A DNA stretch of 6,381 nt from Nitrospirota bacterium. Its GTDB lineage: Bacteria > Nitrospirota > Nitrospiria > Nitrospirales > NS-4. The stretch covers positions 1-6,381 of the forward strand of contig VBOK01000257.1 in assembly GCA_005877565.1 (NCBI GenBank), in the 5' to 3' direction. This document shows positions 1 through 6,380 of the stretch, piece by piece. The notes beneath the pieces were generated by a model. It was not told the DNA's origin. It did not search any database and saw only the letters and a list, made by a program, of their open reading frames with translations. Both the position numbers and the translations under genes were made by a program. Positions within the stretch are counted from its first letter, which is position 1; the number at the start of each line of letters is the position of its first letter.

Positions 1-785
1 TCGACCAGCCGAAGGAGGTCAAGCGCCTGATCGGCTATCTGCCGGAAGTCCCGCCGCTCTACACCGAGATGACGGTCACCGAGTACCTGACCTTCGTCGG
101 GCGGATCAAGGGCATCGAGCCGGAGCGCCTGCCGGTGGCCCTCGACCAGGTCTTGGAGCGGATGTCCCTTGGCGAGGTGCGGAGCCGGCTGATCGCCAAC
201 CTCTCCCGCGGCTTCCGACAGCGGGTCGGGCTGGCCCAGGCCCTCATCCACGACCCGCCGATCCTCATCCTGGACGAGCCGACGGTCGGGCTTGACCCCA
301 AACAGATCATCGAGATCCGGCAGCTCATCCGCGACCTGGCGGGCGCCCGTACGATCATCCTGAGCACCCACATCCTGCCCGAAGCCACGGCAGTCGCCAA
401 GCGCGTGGTCATCATCAATGACGGCCGGATCGTGGCCGAAGACACCCAGGATCAGTTGTCGGCCCGTCTCCGCCGTTCCGAGAAGGTGAGCCTCACACTG
501 AAACGTTCCATGCCCGACGTGCAGGACCGCCTTCTGGCCCTCCCCGGCGTGCTCTCGGTGCACCAGGTAGGCCTAACGTTCCTGGTCGAGACGGAACTCG
601 GGCGCGATCTGCGCGAAGATCTTGGCCGTGTGGCTGTCCAGAACGATTGGGGCCTCCTCGAGCTCAAGCTGGTGGCCATGACGCTGGAGGACGTGTTCCT
701 GCGCCTGACAACGGAAGAAGACACCCCCACCCATCCCTCCCCCCTCGAGGGGGAGGGTCAGGGTGGGGGGGAGGCTTCGCCATGA
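1..785 (+). CDS. ABC transporter ATP-binding protein, GldA-like (5' partial)
   Basis: This is the cytoplasmic ATPase subunit of an ABC-2 type transporter. The frame is open to the left edge (first whole codon at 3), so the start and Walker A lie outside the window. Visible in order are the Q-loop region (IGYLPEVPPLY, the usual Gln replaced by Glu as is common in GldA-type proteins), signature LSRGFRQRVG at 201-230, Walker B ILILDEP at 261-281, D-loop GLDPKQ, and switch His in STHIL at 369-371. A DUF4162-like C-terminal domain follows, ending in the conserved stretch MTLEDVFLRLT. The last ~20 residues, including HPSPLEGEGQGGG, are encoded by a palindromic repeat and are not part of the conserved fold. 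The stop TGA (783-785) overlaps the ATG of the permease gene, which indicates translational coupling. Family assignment is firm; the substrate is unknown. Confidence 0.93.
   Translation, partial: DQPKEVKRLIGYLPEVPPLYTEMTVTEYLTFVGRIKGIEPERLPVALDQVLERMSLGEVRSRLIANLSRGFRQRVGLAQALIHDPPILILDEPTVGLDPKQIIEIRQLIRDLAGARTIILSTHILPEATAVAKRVVIINDGRIVAEDTQDQLSARLRRSEKVSLTLKRSMPDVQDRLLALPGVLSVHQVGLTFLVETELGRDLREDLGRVAVQNDWGLLELKLVAMTLEDVFLRLTTEEDTPTHPSPLEGEGQGGGEASP
721..774. repeat. GC-rich REP-like palindrome at the ATPase/permease junction
   Basis: An imperfect inverted repeat is centred on CTCGAG (744-749). The outer arms CCCCCACCC (724-732) and GGGTGGGGG (761-769) pair over 9 bp. After an AT/TCA internal loop, CCCT (735-738) pairs with AGGG (754-757), then the C-run pairs with the G-run with one bulged C. 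The right arm ends directly at the GGAGG (770-774) that serves the permease ATG at 782. The repeat is read as the last residues of the ATPase. Tails of the SPLEGEG kind are widespread in GC-rich bacterial proteins and usually mark extragenic palindromes read into an ORF. No T-run follows, so it is unlikely to be an intrinsic terminator. Confidence 0.75.
770..774 (+). promoter_or_regulatory. Shine-Dalgarno of the permease gene
   Basis: GGAGG lies 7 bases before the ATG at 782. It starts at the base right after the 3' arm of the palindrome, so folding of that hairpin could change access to it. The spacing supports 782 as the true start of the permease gene. Confidence 0.65.
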
Positions 786-1412
786 GCCCCGTCGGCGCCA
801 TCGTCAGCAAGGAACTCCGCTCGTATTTCGTCTCGCCGGTCGCCTACCGTGTTCTACAACATGGCCGTCATCCTGCTCCTGGTCGTGCCGATCCTGACCA
901 TGCGCCTGTTCGCCGAGGAGAAGAAGCTCAAGACGATGGAGCTGCTGGTGACTTCGCCGGTCACGATCACCGACATCGTCGTGGGGAAGTTCGTGGCGGC
1001 CCTGGCGGTCCTCGCCGGCATGCTGGCGCTGAGCGCGGTCGCCCCGGTCGCCCTGGCCCCCTTCGCCGAGTTCCGCTGGCCCCCCATCCTGACCGCGTAC
1101 CTGGGCGTCTTCCTCATGGGCGGGCTGTTCCTGAGCGCGGGCCTGCTGGGGTCGAGCCTGACGGAGAACCAGATCATCGCCGTGATTCTGAGTTTCGGGG
1201 CCCTGCTCCTGTTCTGGCTCTTCGGCTGGGCCGGGCAGGTGTTCGCCGGCACCGCTCTCGGCAAGGTCCTGTCCTACCTCTCCCCGCTCGATCACTTCGA
1301 TCAGCTCGTCAAGGGTCTGGTGGAAACGAAGGACCTGGTCTATTTCGTCGCCGGGATCGTCTTCACCCTGTTCCTGACGCACCGGGTGATCGAATCGCAG
1401 CGGTGGCGGTGA
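782..1412 (+). pseudogene. ABC-2 type transporter permease (GldF-like), frameshifted with a missing internal segment
   Basis: This is the membrane subunit that would pair with the upstream ATPase. Codons 1-22 (782-847) read MSPVGAIVSKELRSYFVSPVAY, a normal ABC-2 permease N-terminus. The rest is in a different frame, from about 849 (VFYNMAVILLLVVP) to TGA at 1410-1412, and carries the family-typical segment MRLFAEEKKLKTMELLVTSP, SLTENQ, and about five hydrophobic helices. Intact relatives have roughly 45-50 residues between SPxAY and FYNM, including the first transmembrane helix; none of this is present. A simple one-base error would therefore not restore the gene. The missing length must leave remainder 2 on division by 3. 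The second part could only be made alone from GTG 849 or ATG 861, as a five-helix fragment. The stop overlaps the next gene's ATG. It is either a true pseudogene or an assembly deletion. Confidence 0.85.
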
Positions 1413-2944
1413 TGAGCAATCGGCTGACGTTCCTGCTGGGAGTCCTGGGGGGCGTCCTGGCCGGCGCCGGGGTGGTCATCTATGTGCTCGCTCCGGAGCG
1501 CACCGCGCTCATCGCCACGGTGGAAGGCCTGGCAGCCGCCTGCTTGACCGTCTTCCTCGTCACGCACTTCGAGCTGCTCCGGGAGTTCTCGACGCACCGG
1601 GCGACGCGCCTGGGTCTCAACAGCGTCCTGATGATCGTCCTGATGGGGCTCATCCTCGGGATCCTCAACTTCCTTGGCGCACGCCACAGCGTCCGCTGGG
1701 ATTTCTCGGAGACGAAACGCTTCACCCTCGCTCCGCAGACGGCCCGCCTGCTCCGGGAGTTGCCCCGGGCGGTCAAGGTGACCGTCTTTACCAGCGATCA
1801 GAGCCCGGTGCGCCTGGCCTACCGCGACCTCATCGACAGCTATCAGGCCCACACCGCGAAGCTCATGGTGGAATTCGTGGACCCGGAAAAAAAGCCCGGC
1901 GTCGCCCGCCAATACGGCATCACCCGGCCGGATACGGCTGTCCTGGAGAGCGGCAAACAGGAGACACGGATCACGTCCGCCTCCGAGCAGGAGCTGACGA
2001 ACGCCCTCCTCCGCGTGACCAAGGACGAGAAAAAGACCGTCTATTTCCTGACCGGGCACGCAGAGCATGTGCTGGAGGACGGCAGCAAGGAAGGCTATTC
2101 CTTCTTGAAAGAGGCCCTGGAGCGGCAAGGGTACACCGTCCGGTCGCTCTCGCTGTACGAGTCCAAAACGATCCCCAAGAACGCGTCGGTGCTTGTGCTG
2201 GGAGGGCCCCAGAAGCCGGTGTCCCCGGAGGAACAACTTCTCTTGGTTGACTACGTCCGGACCGGCGGCCGGCTCCTTGTGCTGCTGGACCCGGGCTCTC
2301 GCGCCAGCCTGGACAGCACCCTGGCGGCGTGGGGCCTGCAGGCGGACAATCGGACCGTCCTGGACACCCAAACCATCCTCGGCGGCGATCTGACGATGCC
2401 GGTGGTGAACACCTACGGCTCTCACGAGATCACCCAGGACCTGGGCCAGGTCTTCACCATGTTTCCCCTCGCCCGCCCGGTCACCTTCCTCGACAGCAAG
2501 GGCAACGAGTGGGTGTTCCACCCCCTGGCCAAGTCCAGTCCCCGCAGTTGGGCCCGTAGTGGAGAAGATCGAATGACCACGGTCCGGGATTTCAATCCCC
2601 AGAAGGACACGCAGGGACCGCTGATCCTAGCCGCCTTGGTCGTCGCCCGGGCCACTCCTTCGGAGAACGCCCGACAACCGGCGGTCCTGCTCGTCGGCGA
2701 CTCGGACTTTGCCAGCAACGCATTCCTGGACTTCTCCGGCAACACCGACTTCATCCTCCACGCCGTGGCCTGGCTGGCTGAAGAGAAGGACCTGGTCACG
2801 ATCGCGCCGAAGGACACGCGGCTCGGCACGCTGCTGCTCACAGCGGCCCAATCCAACGCGCTGTTCGCGTTGCAAGTCCTGGGGCTCCCGGGCTTCTTTT
2901 TGCTCTCCGGGTTCACCATCTGGCGCCGCCGCCGCAGACTATAA
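1412..2944 (+). CDS. GldG-like ABC-type transport system auxiliary protein
   Basis: This 510-residue membrane-anchored protein goes with the ATPase and permease. Hydrophobic segments lie at about residues 6-27, 33-51 and 69-89, then a large soluble domain, then a C-terminal helix at about 483-503 followed by WRRRRRRL-like basic residues, consistent with a cytosolic end. Family hallmarks are RWDFSETKRFTLAPQT (95-110), YFLTGHAEH (211-219), GGPQKP (264-269), the GGRLLVLLDP stretch (285-294) and GDSDFASN (429-436). The start ATG (1412-1414) overlaps the permease stop as ATGA, and no strong Shine-Dalgarno is seen, so translation probably depends on coupling. The same frame runs open from 782 through the damaged permease, but residues before 1412 are out-of-frame permease sequence. 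In Bacteroidota the related GldA/F/G complex takes part in gliding; in other phyla the role is unknown. It looks intact. Confidence 0.88.
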   Translation: MSNRLTFLLGVLGGVLAGAGVVIYVLAPERTALIATVEGLAAACLTVFLVTHFELLREFSTHRATRLGLNSVLMIVLMGLILGILNFLGARHSVRWDFSETKRFTLAPQTARLLRELPRAVKVTVFTSDQSPVRLAYRDLIDSYQAHTAKLMVEFVDPEKKPGVARQYGITRPDTAVLESGKQETRITSASEQELTNALLRVTKDEKKTVYFLTGHAEHVLEDGSKEGYSFLKEALERQGYTVRSLSLYESKTIPKNASVLVLGGPQKPVSPEEQLLLVDYVRTGGRLLVLLDPGSRASLDSTLAAWGLQADNRTVLDTQTILGGDLTMPVVNTYGSHEITQDLGQVFTMFPLARPVTFLDSKGNEWVFHPLAKSSPRSWARSGEDRMTTVRDFNPQKDTQGPLILAALVVARATPSENARQPAVLLVGDSDFASNAFLDFSGNTDFILHAVAWLAEEKDLVTIAPKDTRLGTLLLTAAQSNALFALQVLGLPGFFLLSGFTIWRRRRRL

Positions 2945-2953
2945 CCCTCTCGC

Positions 2954-4205
2954 ATGTCCCGCGCAGTCCTGGCTCTACTAATCGCGGCCCTTGGCTTGGG
3001 TCTCTACCTGTGGCTGGTGGAGGGAGGTCGCCCGGGAGGACGGGCGCTGGACGATCCGCAAGCCCAAGCCCATGGAGGCCGACCCTACGGCGGTGGGCGA
3101 GTTCCTGCGCACGCTCATGCTCGCCCAAGTGTCCCGCGTCGTGGATGAGACCGGGTCCGACCTGAAGGCCTACGGCCTCGAGACGCCGAGTCTGACCGTG
3201 GCCCTGCGCTTGGCCTCGGGCATTCAGACCGTCCGCGTGGGCGACGCCGGCCCCCTGTCCGCCACCCTCTACGCCAAGCGCGACGACTCTCCCAAGGTCC
3301 TCCTGACCACGCTGGCAGGGCGTGATCTGTTGATGAAGAGCATCCAGGAATTTCGCCGTAAGCGCGTCCTCCCGTTCGACCGTCTTCAAGTGACCCGGCT
3401 GAAGATCGCCGGCCCTCGGGAAACTGTCGTGCTCTACCGAGAAGGCCAGGGCGACAAGGCCGTGTGGAAGATCATGGCGCCGGTCGAGACGGCGGCAGAC
3501 CAGCCGGAAGTGAGCAGCCTCCTGTTCGCCCTCGAGGACCTGAAGGCGCAGGACTTCATCGACGATCCAAAGGAGCATGCCGCCAAGCGCGCCGCCCTGG
3601 GCAAGCCCCTGGCAGCCATCACGCTGCACGAGGGCGAGACCGACCGCACGGTGTCCCTGTTCCTTGACCCCCGCGACAACATCGCGGCTTACGCGGAGAA
3701 CACGGCGCAGGAACCCCTGTACCAGATCGCCCGAGCGGCGGCCAAGGACCTGGCCAAGGGATTGTTCGATTTGCGCGCCAAGCAGCTCATCACGGCCGAG
3801 CCGGACCAGGTCAAGACGCTCGTGATCAAAACCGGCGGCCAGGAATACACGCTGAGCCGAGAGGGGGGCGCCTGGATTGTTGACGGTGATCCCAACGCCA
3901 AAGCGGACGCCGCCCGCATCAACATGTTTGTGACCCGTGTGGTGCGGCTGCAGGCGGAGAAAATCGTGACGGAAAAACCGACCGATCTGAAACGATACGG
4001 GCTGGCGACTCCGGCGGCGGAGCTGATCGCCGCGGGCGAACAAGGCAAGCTGTTAGGCCGGATTGCCTTCGGGCGGGAAGAACAGGGGCTGACCTATGCG
4101 CTCGGGTCAGCCATGACGGGCATCTTCGAGGTGCGCCCTGACATCCTCAAGGAGATTCCCAAGAAAGACGACCTGCTGGCGGGCAAGGGCCAACCACAAA
4201 AATAA
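2954..4205 (+). pseudogene. DUF4340 domain protein, frameshifted with a missing N-terminal segment
   Basis: This would be a membrane-anchored protein of unknown function that commonly follows GldG-like genes. Codons 1-23 from ATG 2954 (9 bases after the GldG stop) encode the N-terminal helix AVLALLIAALGLGLYLWLVE. The domain then continues in another frame from about 3024 (EVAREDGRWTIRKP) to TAA at 4203-4205. The domain holds three similar modules, at about 3024-3356, 3354-3773 and 3774-4166. They align by a Trp (RWTIRKP, VWKIMAP, AWIVDGD), an Ala-Asp, DLKxYGLxTP in modules 1 and 3, and YA. Modules 2 and 3 have 34-38 residues from their FRRK/LRAK start to that Trp; module 1 keeps only 8 after the helix. 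So some 25-30 residues or more appear lost, with remainder 2 on division by 3. A TTG at 2991 would avoid the frameshift but gives a non-homologous N-terminus without an anchor. It is a pseudogene or an assembly deletion. Confidence 0.82.
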
Positions 4206-4232
4206 AGAGATCAAAGCTGGAGCGGTTTGATC
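4194..4232 (-). terminator. Possible intrinsic terminator of the minus-strand operon
   Basis: GATCAAA (4209-4215) and TTTGATC (4226-4232) form a 7-bp stem with a 10-base loop. Read on the minus strand the stem is followed by TCTTTATTTTTG. It overlaps the VOC stop codon (4211-4213). The stem is short and AT-rich, so strength is doubtful. No T-run follows it on the plus strand, so it would act on the minus-strand operon only. Confidence 0.4.
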
Positions 4233-4657
4233 GGAGACAGAACCGCGGCCGGGTTCTTTTCCCAGATCGCCGGGTCGGCGTCCACGTAGAGCTCGACCTC
4301 GTTGCCGTCGGGATCGGCCAGATAGAGGCTCTGGCTCACGGTGTGGTCGCTCATGCCGGTGATGGGTACCCCCGCCTTTTCCAACTCGGCCTTGGCCTTG
4401 CGGAGATCCTCCATTGAGTCACCGATTTTGATCCCGATATGGTAGAGCCCGAGGCGGCGACCGGCGGGAGCACGGGGTGCCTCGCCGACCTCGATCAACA
4501 GCAGTTCATGGTGGGTACGGCCTGAGGTCAGCGCCGCTGCTTTTCCCCCGAACGTCCGCCCGACCTCCTGAAACCCCAAGAGGTCACGGTAGAAGGTCAG
4601 GGACCGCTCCAGATCCCTCACGTAAAAGACGACGTGCCCCAGGTAGTGCGCTTTCAT
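4211..4657 (-). CDS. VOC family protein (glyoxalase / extradiol dioxygenase fold, CatE-like)
   Basis: This 148-residue soluble protein with a vicinal-oxygen-chelate fold has two beta-alpha-beta-beta-beta modules. Module 1 opens with GHVVFYVRDLERSLTFY (His8) and module 2 with LYHIGIKIGD (His73). It ends in LADPDGNEVELYVD with Glu122. His8, His73 and Glu122 fit the His-His-Glu metal ligand pattern of this superfamily. The segment VPITGMSDHTVSQSLYLADP resembles single-domain catechol-2,3-dioxygenase-like members, but the substrate cannot be read from sequence; a glyoxalase or resistance-type role is also possible. The start ATG (4657-4655) has AAAAGGA upstream with a 9-base spacer from GGA. It lies 25 bases after the nitroreductase gene, so it is probably the last gene of that operon. 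It looks complete. Confidence 0.88.
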   Translation of the reverse strand: MKAHYLGHVVFYVRDLERSLTFYRDLLGFQEVGRTFGGKAAALTSGRTHHELLLIEVGEAPRAPAGRRLGLYHIGIKIGDSMEDLRKAKAELEKAGVPITGMSDHTVSQSLYLADPDGNEVELYVDADPAIWEKNPAAVLSPIKPLQL

Positions 4658-4666
4658 ACGCTGAGT

Positions 4667-4673
4667 TCCTTTT
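4667..4673 (-). promoter_or_regulatory. Shine-Dalgarno of the VOC gene
   Basis: On the minus strand this reads AAAAGGA, 9 bases before the ATG at 4657. It fixes the VOC start and lies in the 25-base spacer after the nitroreductase stop. Confidence 0.55.
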
Positions 4674-4682
4674 CAGTCACCA

Positions 4683-5288
4683 TCAACCGGTGAAGATTGG
4701 CGACGTCTTGCCCCATCGCCCTGAGAACACGAACTCCGTTAAGGGCTTCCGCACTCTGGGAGCCAATTCACGCTGCCTGAGCCCTTCGGGCAAACTCTGT
4801 GGGTCGCCGGGATAGCCCAACGCAATCCCCGCCACCGGCTCATACTGTTCCGGGACGCCATACAGCGCTCTGACCTTCTCAGGAAAGATGCCCGCCATCT
4901 GATGCACCACCAATCCGAGCGCCGTCGCTTGAACAATGAGATTGGCGACTGCCTGGCCTACATCGTGAAAGGCATGGCGGTTCGGCTTGCCGTCGTCTTC
5001 GAAGGTTAGTCTCGCCACCGAAACCATCAGCACCGGCGCATGTTGCGCCCACTGGATATTACCTTCCACGAGGCAGCTCAACAGACGCGCATATTCGGCC
5101 TCATCCTCCTTGGTCGCCACGATGAAGCTCCAGGGCTGCTCGTTGTAGGAAGACGGCGCCCAGCGGGCGGCTTCGAGTAAACTCCGCAGGGTGTCTGGCT
5201 CGACCGGCCGGGACGAGAACGCCCGCGGGCTCCACCGACGCCTTAAGAGTTCGTGAATCGGATATTGTGTGACCGCCGGCTTCTCCAT
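4683..5288 (-). CDS. Nitroreductase family protein (FMN-dependent oxidoreductase)
   Basis: This 201-residue cytosolic flavoprotein would use NAD(P)H to reduce nitro, quinone or similar groups; the substrate is unknown. The FMN-phosphate contact region LLRRRWSPRAF (15-24), the cofactor loop PSSYNEQPW (45-53), NRHAFHDVGQAVANL (103-117), GIALGYPGD (154-162) and the C-terminal VRKPLTEFVFSGRWG (179-193) match a compact nitroreductase subfamily that is full length at about 200 residues. The start is ATG at 5288-5286, with AAAGGGG seven bases upstream; a GTG just before it (5291-5289) would add one residue, and an in-frame TAA at 5303-5301 rules out anything longer. It follows the protease gene by 42 bases and precedes the VOC gene by 25, so one transcript is likely. 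It looks complete. Confidence 0.9.
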   Translation of the reverse strand: MEKPAVTQYPIHELLRRRWSPRAFSSRPVEPDTLRSLLEAARWAPSSYNEQPWSFIVATKEDEAEYARLLSCLVEGNIQWAQHAPVLMVSVARLTFEDDGKPNRHAFHDVGQAVANLIVQATALGLVVHQMAGIFPEKVRALYGVPEQYEPVAGIALGYPGDPQSLPEGLRQRELAPRVRKPLTEFVFSGRWGKTSPIFTG

Positions 5289-5295
5289 CACCCAT

Positions 5296-5302
5296 CCCCT
5301 TT
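5296..5302 (-). promoter_or_regulatory. Shine-Dalgarno of the nitroreductase gene
   Basis: On the minus strand this reads AAAGGGG with a 7-base spacer to the ATG at 5288, which favours that start over GTG 5291. A stronger-looking GGAGG at 5319-5323 lies too far upstream and has no standard start codon at a useful distance. Confidence 0.5.
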
Positions 5303-5330
5303 AATTTTCGATGATGTTCCTCCTAGCGAC

Positions 5331-6380
5331 TCATCCCCTCGAGGGGGATTCTTCCGGCACGATGTTCAGCACCCGTTTTTCAGAACGCCGGACGATCGTC
5401 ATCGGGGCCTGCACACCGACTTGTTCCTCGACCAGGAGCCGGTGCAGGTCATCGATGCCGGCCGTCGGATGCTCTCCATAGGCCACGATGATGTCTCCTT
5501 CCCGCAGACTCGCGTGCTCCGCCGGGCTGTTCGGCTCGACCGCCACGACCTGGATGCCGCTCTCGACCGGCAAGCTGTGCGCCAGCACGAGACGGCGCGG
5601 GAGCGGTACGTTCTGCCCGCTCACGCCAATGAAGCCGCGCCGGATCTTGCCGTCCTTGATGAGGCGGCCCGCGACGAACTTGGCGGTGTTGATGCCAATG
5701 GCGAAGCAGATCCCCTGCGCCGGCAGGATCACAGCGGTGTTGACGCCGATGACGTCTCCACGCGAATTCACCAAGGGACCACCGGAATTGCCGGGGTTGA
5801 GCGCGGCGTCCGTCTGGATGACGCTGTCGATCAGACGCCCTGATGTCGAGCGAAGCGACCGGCCGAGCGCGCTGACCACGCCCGCCGTCACCGTGCACTG
5901 AAAGCCGTAGGGGTTCCCGACCGCGATCGCCAACTGCCCCACACGGATGGCGTTCGAGTCCCCAAGCGGGGCGGCAGCGACACTCTGGGCGTCGATCCGG
6001 ACGACTGCGAGGTCGGTGTCCGGATCGTCACCCACGAGATCGGCGATGACTCGCCGGCCATCCAAGAGAACGACGTCTATGCGGCTGGCCCCATGCACCA
6101 CGTGGCTGTTCGTCAGAATGAACCCGTCCGGCGTGAAGATGAAGCCGGAGCCGCTGCCCCGCGCCTCCTGGGGGAACCGCGGATCAGCCATACGGCGGCT
6201 CCTCAACCGATGCAGCACATCGATATAGACGACCGCCGGGCTGACCTTCTCTGCCGCGCTGATGACCGCCTGCGAGTAGGCGTCCAGCAGGTGGTCGTCA
6301 TGCCCAGGAGGGCTTGGCAGACGTCCCCCTTTCGCGGTCTCGAAGTCGTCATTGATTGTCCGCTGAAATTTCGTGTTCAT
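5331..6380 (-). CDS. Trypsin-like serine protease with PDZ domain (HtrA/DegP type, S1C), no signal peptide
   Basis: This is a 349-residue protease of the HtrA/DegP family. The catalytic triad is visible: His93 in TNSHVVHG, Asp123 in DPDTDLAVV, and Ser199 in NPGNSGGPL. Supporting motifs are GSGFIFTPDGFILT (77-90) and AVGNPYGF (153-160). One PDZ domain spans about 250-345, with RGFIGV at its start and the core region SPAEHASLREGDIIVAYGE. The N-terminus (MNTKFQRTINDDFETAKGG) is polar, with no signal peptide or membrane helix, so the protein is likely cytosolic, unlike classical periplasmic DegP. The ATG at 6380-6378 is only one base from the window edge, so its ribosome site is unseen and a longer N-terminus cannot be excluded. 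It is the first visible gene of the minus-strand operon. The last codons and stop lie in a short palindrome. Confidence 0.92.
   Translation of the reverse strand: MNTKFQRTINDDFETAKGGRLPSPPGHDDHLLDAYSQAVISAAEKVSPAVVYIDVLHRLRSRRMADPRFPQEARGSGSGFIFTPDGFILTNSHVVHGASRIDVVLLDGRRVIADLVGDDPDTDLAVVRIDAQSVAAAPLGDSNAIRVGQLAIAVGNPYGFQCTVTAGVVSALGRSLRSTSGRLIDSVIQTDAALNPGNSGGPLVNSRGDVIGVNTAVILPAQGICFAIGINTAKFVAGRLIKDGKIRRGFIGVSGQNVPLPRRLVLAHSLPVESGIQVVAVEPNSPAEHASLREGDIIVAYGEHPTAGIDDLHRLLVEEQVGVQAPMTIVRRSEKRVLNIVPEESPSRG
5333..5349. repeat. Short palindrome at the protease stop, sharing its core with the 721-774 repeat
   Basis: ATCCCC, TCGA, GGGGGAT form a near-perfect palindrome with one extra G. The 13 bases cccctcgaggggg (5335-5347) are identical to 741-753 in the ATPase/permease junction palindrome. 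It encodes the last residues of the protease (SPSRG) and touches its TGA (5333-5331). No T-run follows on either strand. It may be a fragment of the same repeat family or a chance GC palindrome. Confidence 0.5.

Noticed and set aside
721..774. The junction palindrome as a Rho-independent terminator or phage attachment site
   Set aside because: No T-run follows, it sits inside coupled genes, and no integrase or insertion-sequence gene is nearby.
804..1382. Antisense frame rich in Gln, Glu and Asp
   Set aside because: This composition is the expected reverse-strand image of Leu/Val-rich helix codons in the permease; no homology signal.
1340..2521. Long antisense open frame (393 residues) opposite the GldG-like gene
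   Set aside because: The translation is Arg/Gly/Gln/His-rich with no recognisable domain, and the plus strand carries clear family motifs. Long shadow frames are expected in GC-rich DNA.
2913..4043. Antisense open frame (376 residues) opposite the DUF4340 gene
   Set aside because: No domain or ribosome site was recognised, and it mirrors the codon structure of the real gene on the plus strand.
2991..4205. DUF4340 gene starting at TTG 2991 as an intact gene
   Set aside because: Its first residues (MAWVSTCGWW) are the membrane anchor read in the wrong frame. The family-typical anchor lies in the frame of ATG 2954.
5319..5323. Strong GGAGG on the minus strand between protease and nitroreductase, as the ribosome site of a small unlisted gene
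   Set aside because: The codons at useful distance are ATC, ATC, GAA, AAT, TAA with no ATG, GTG or TTG start.
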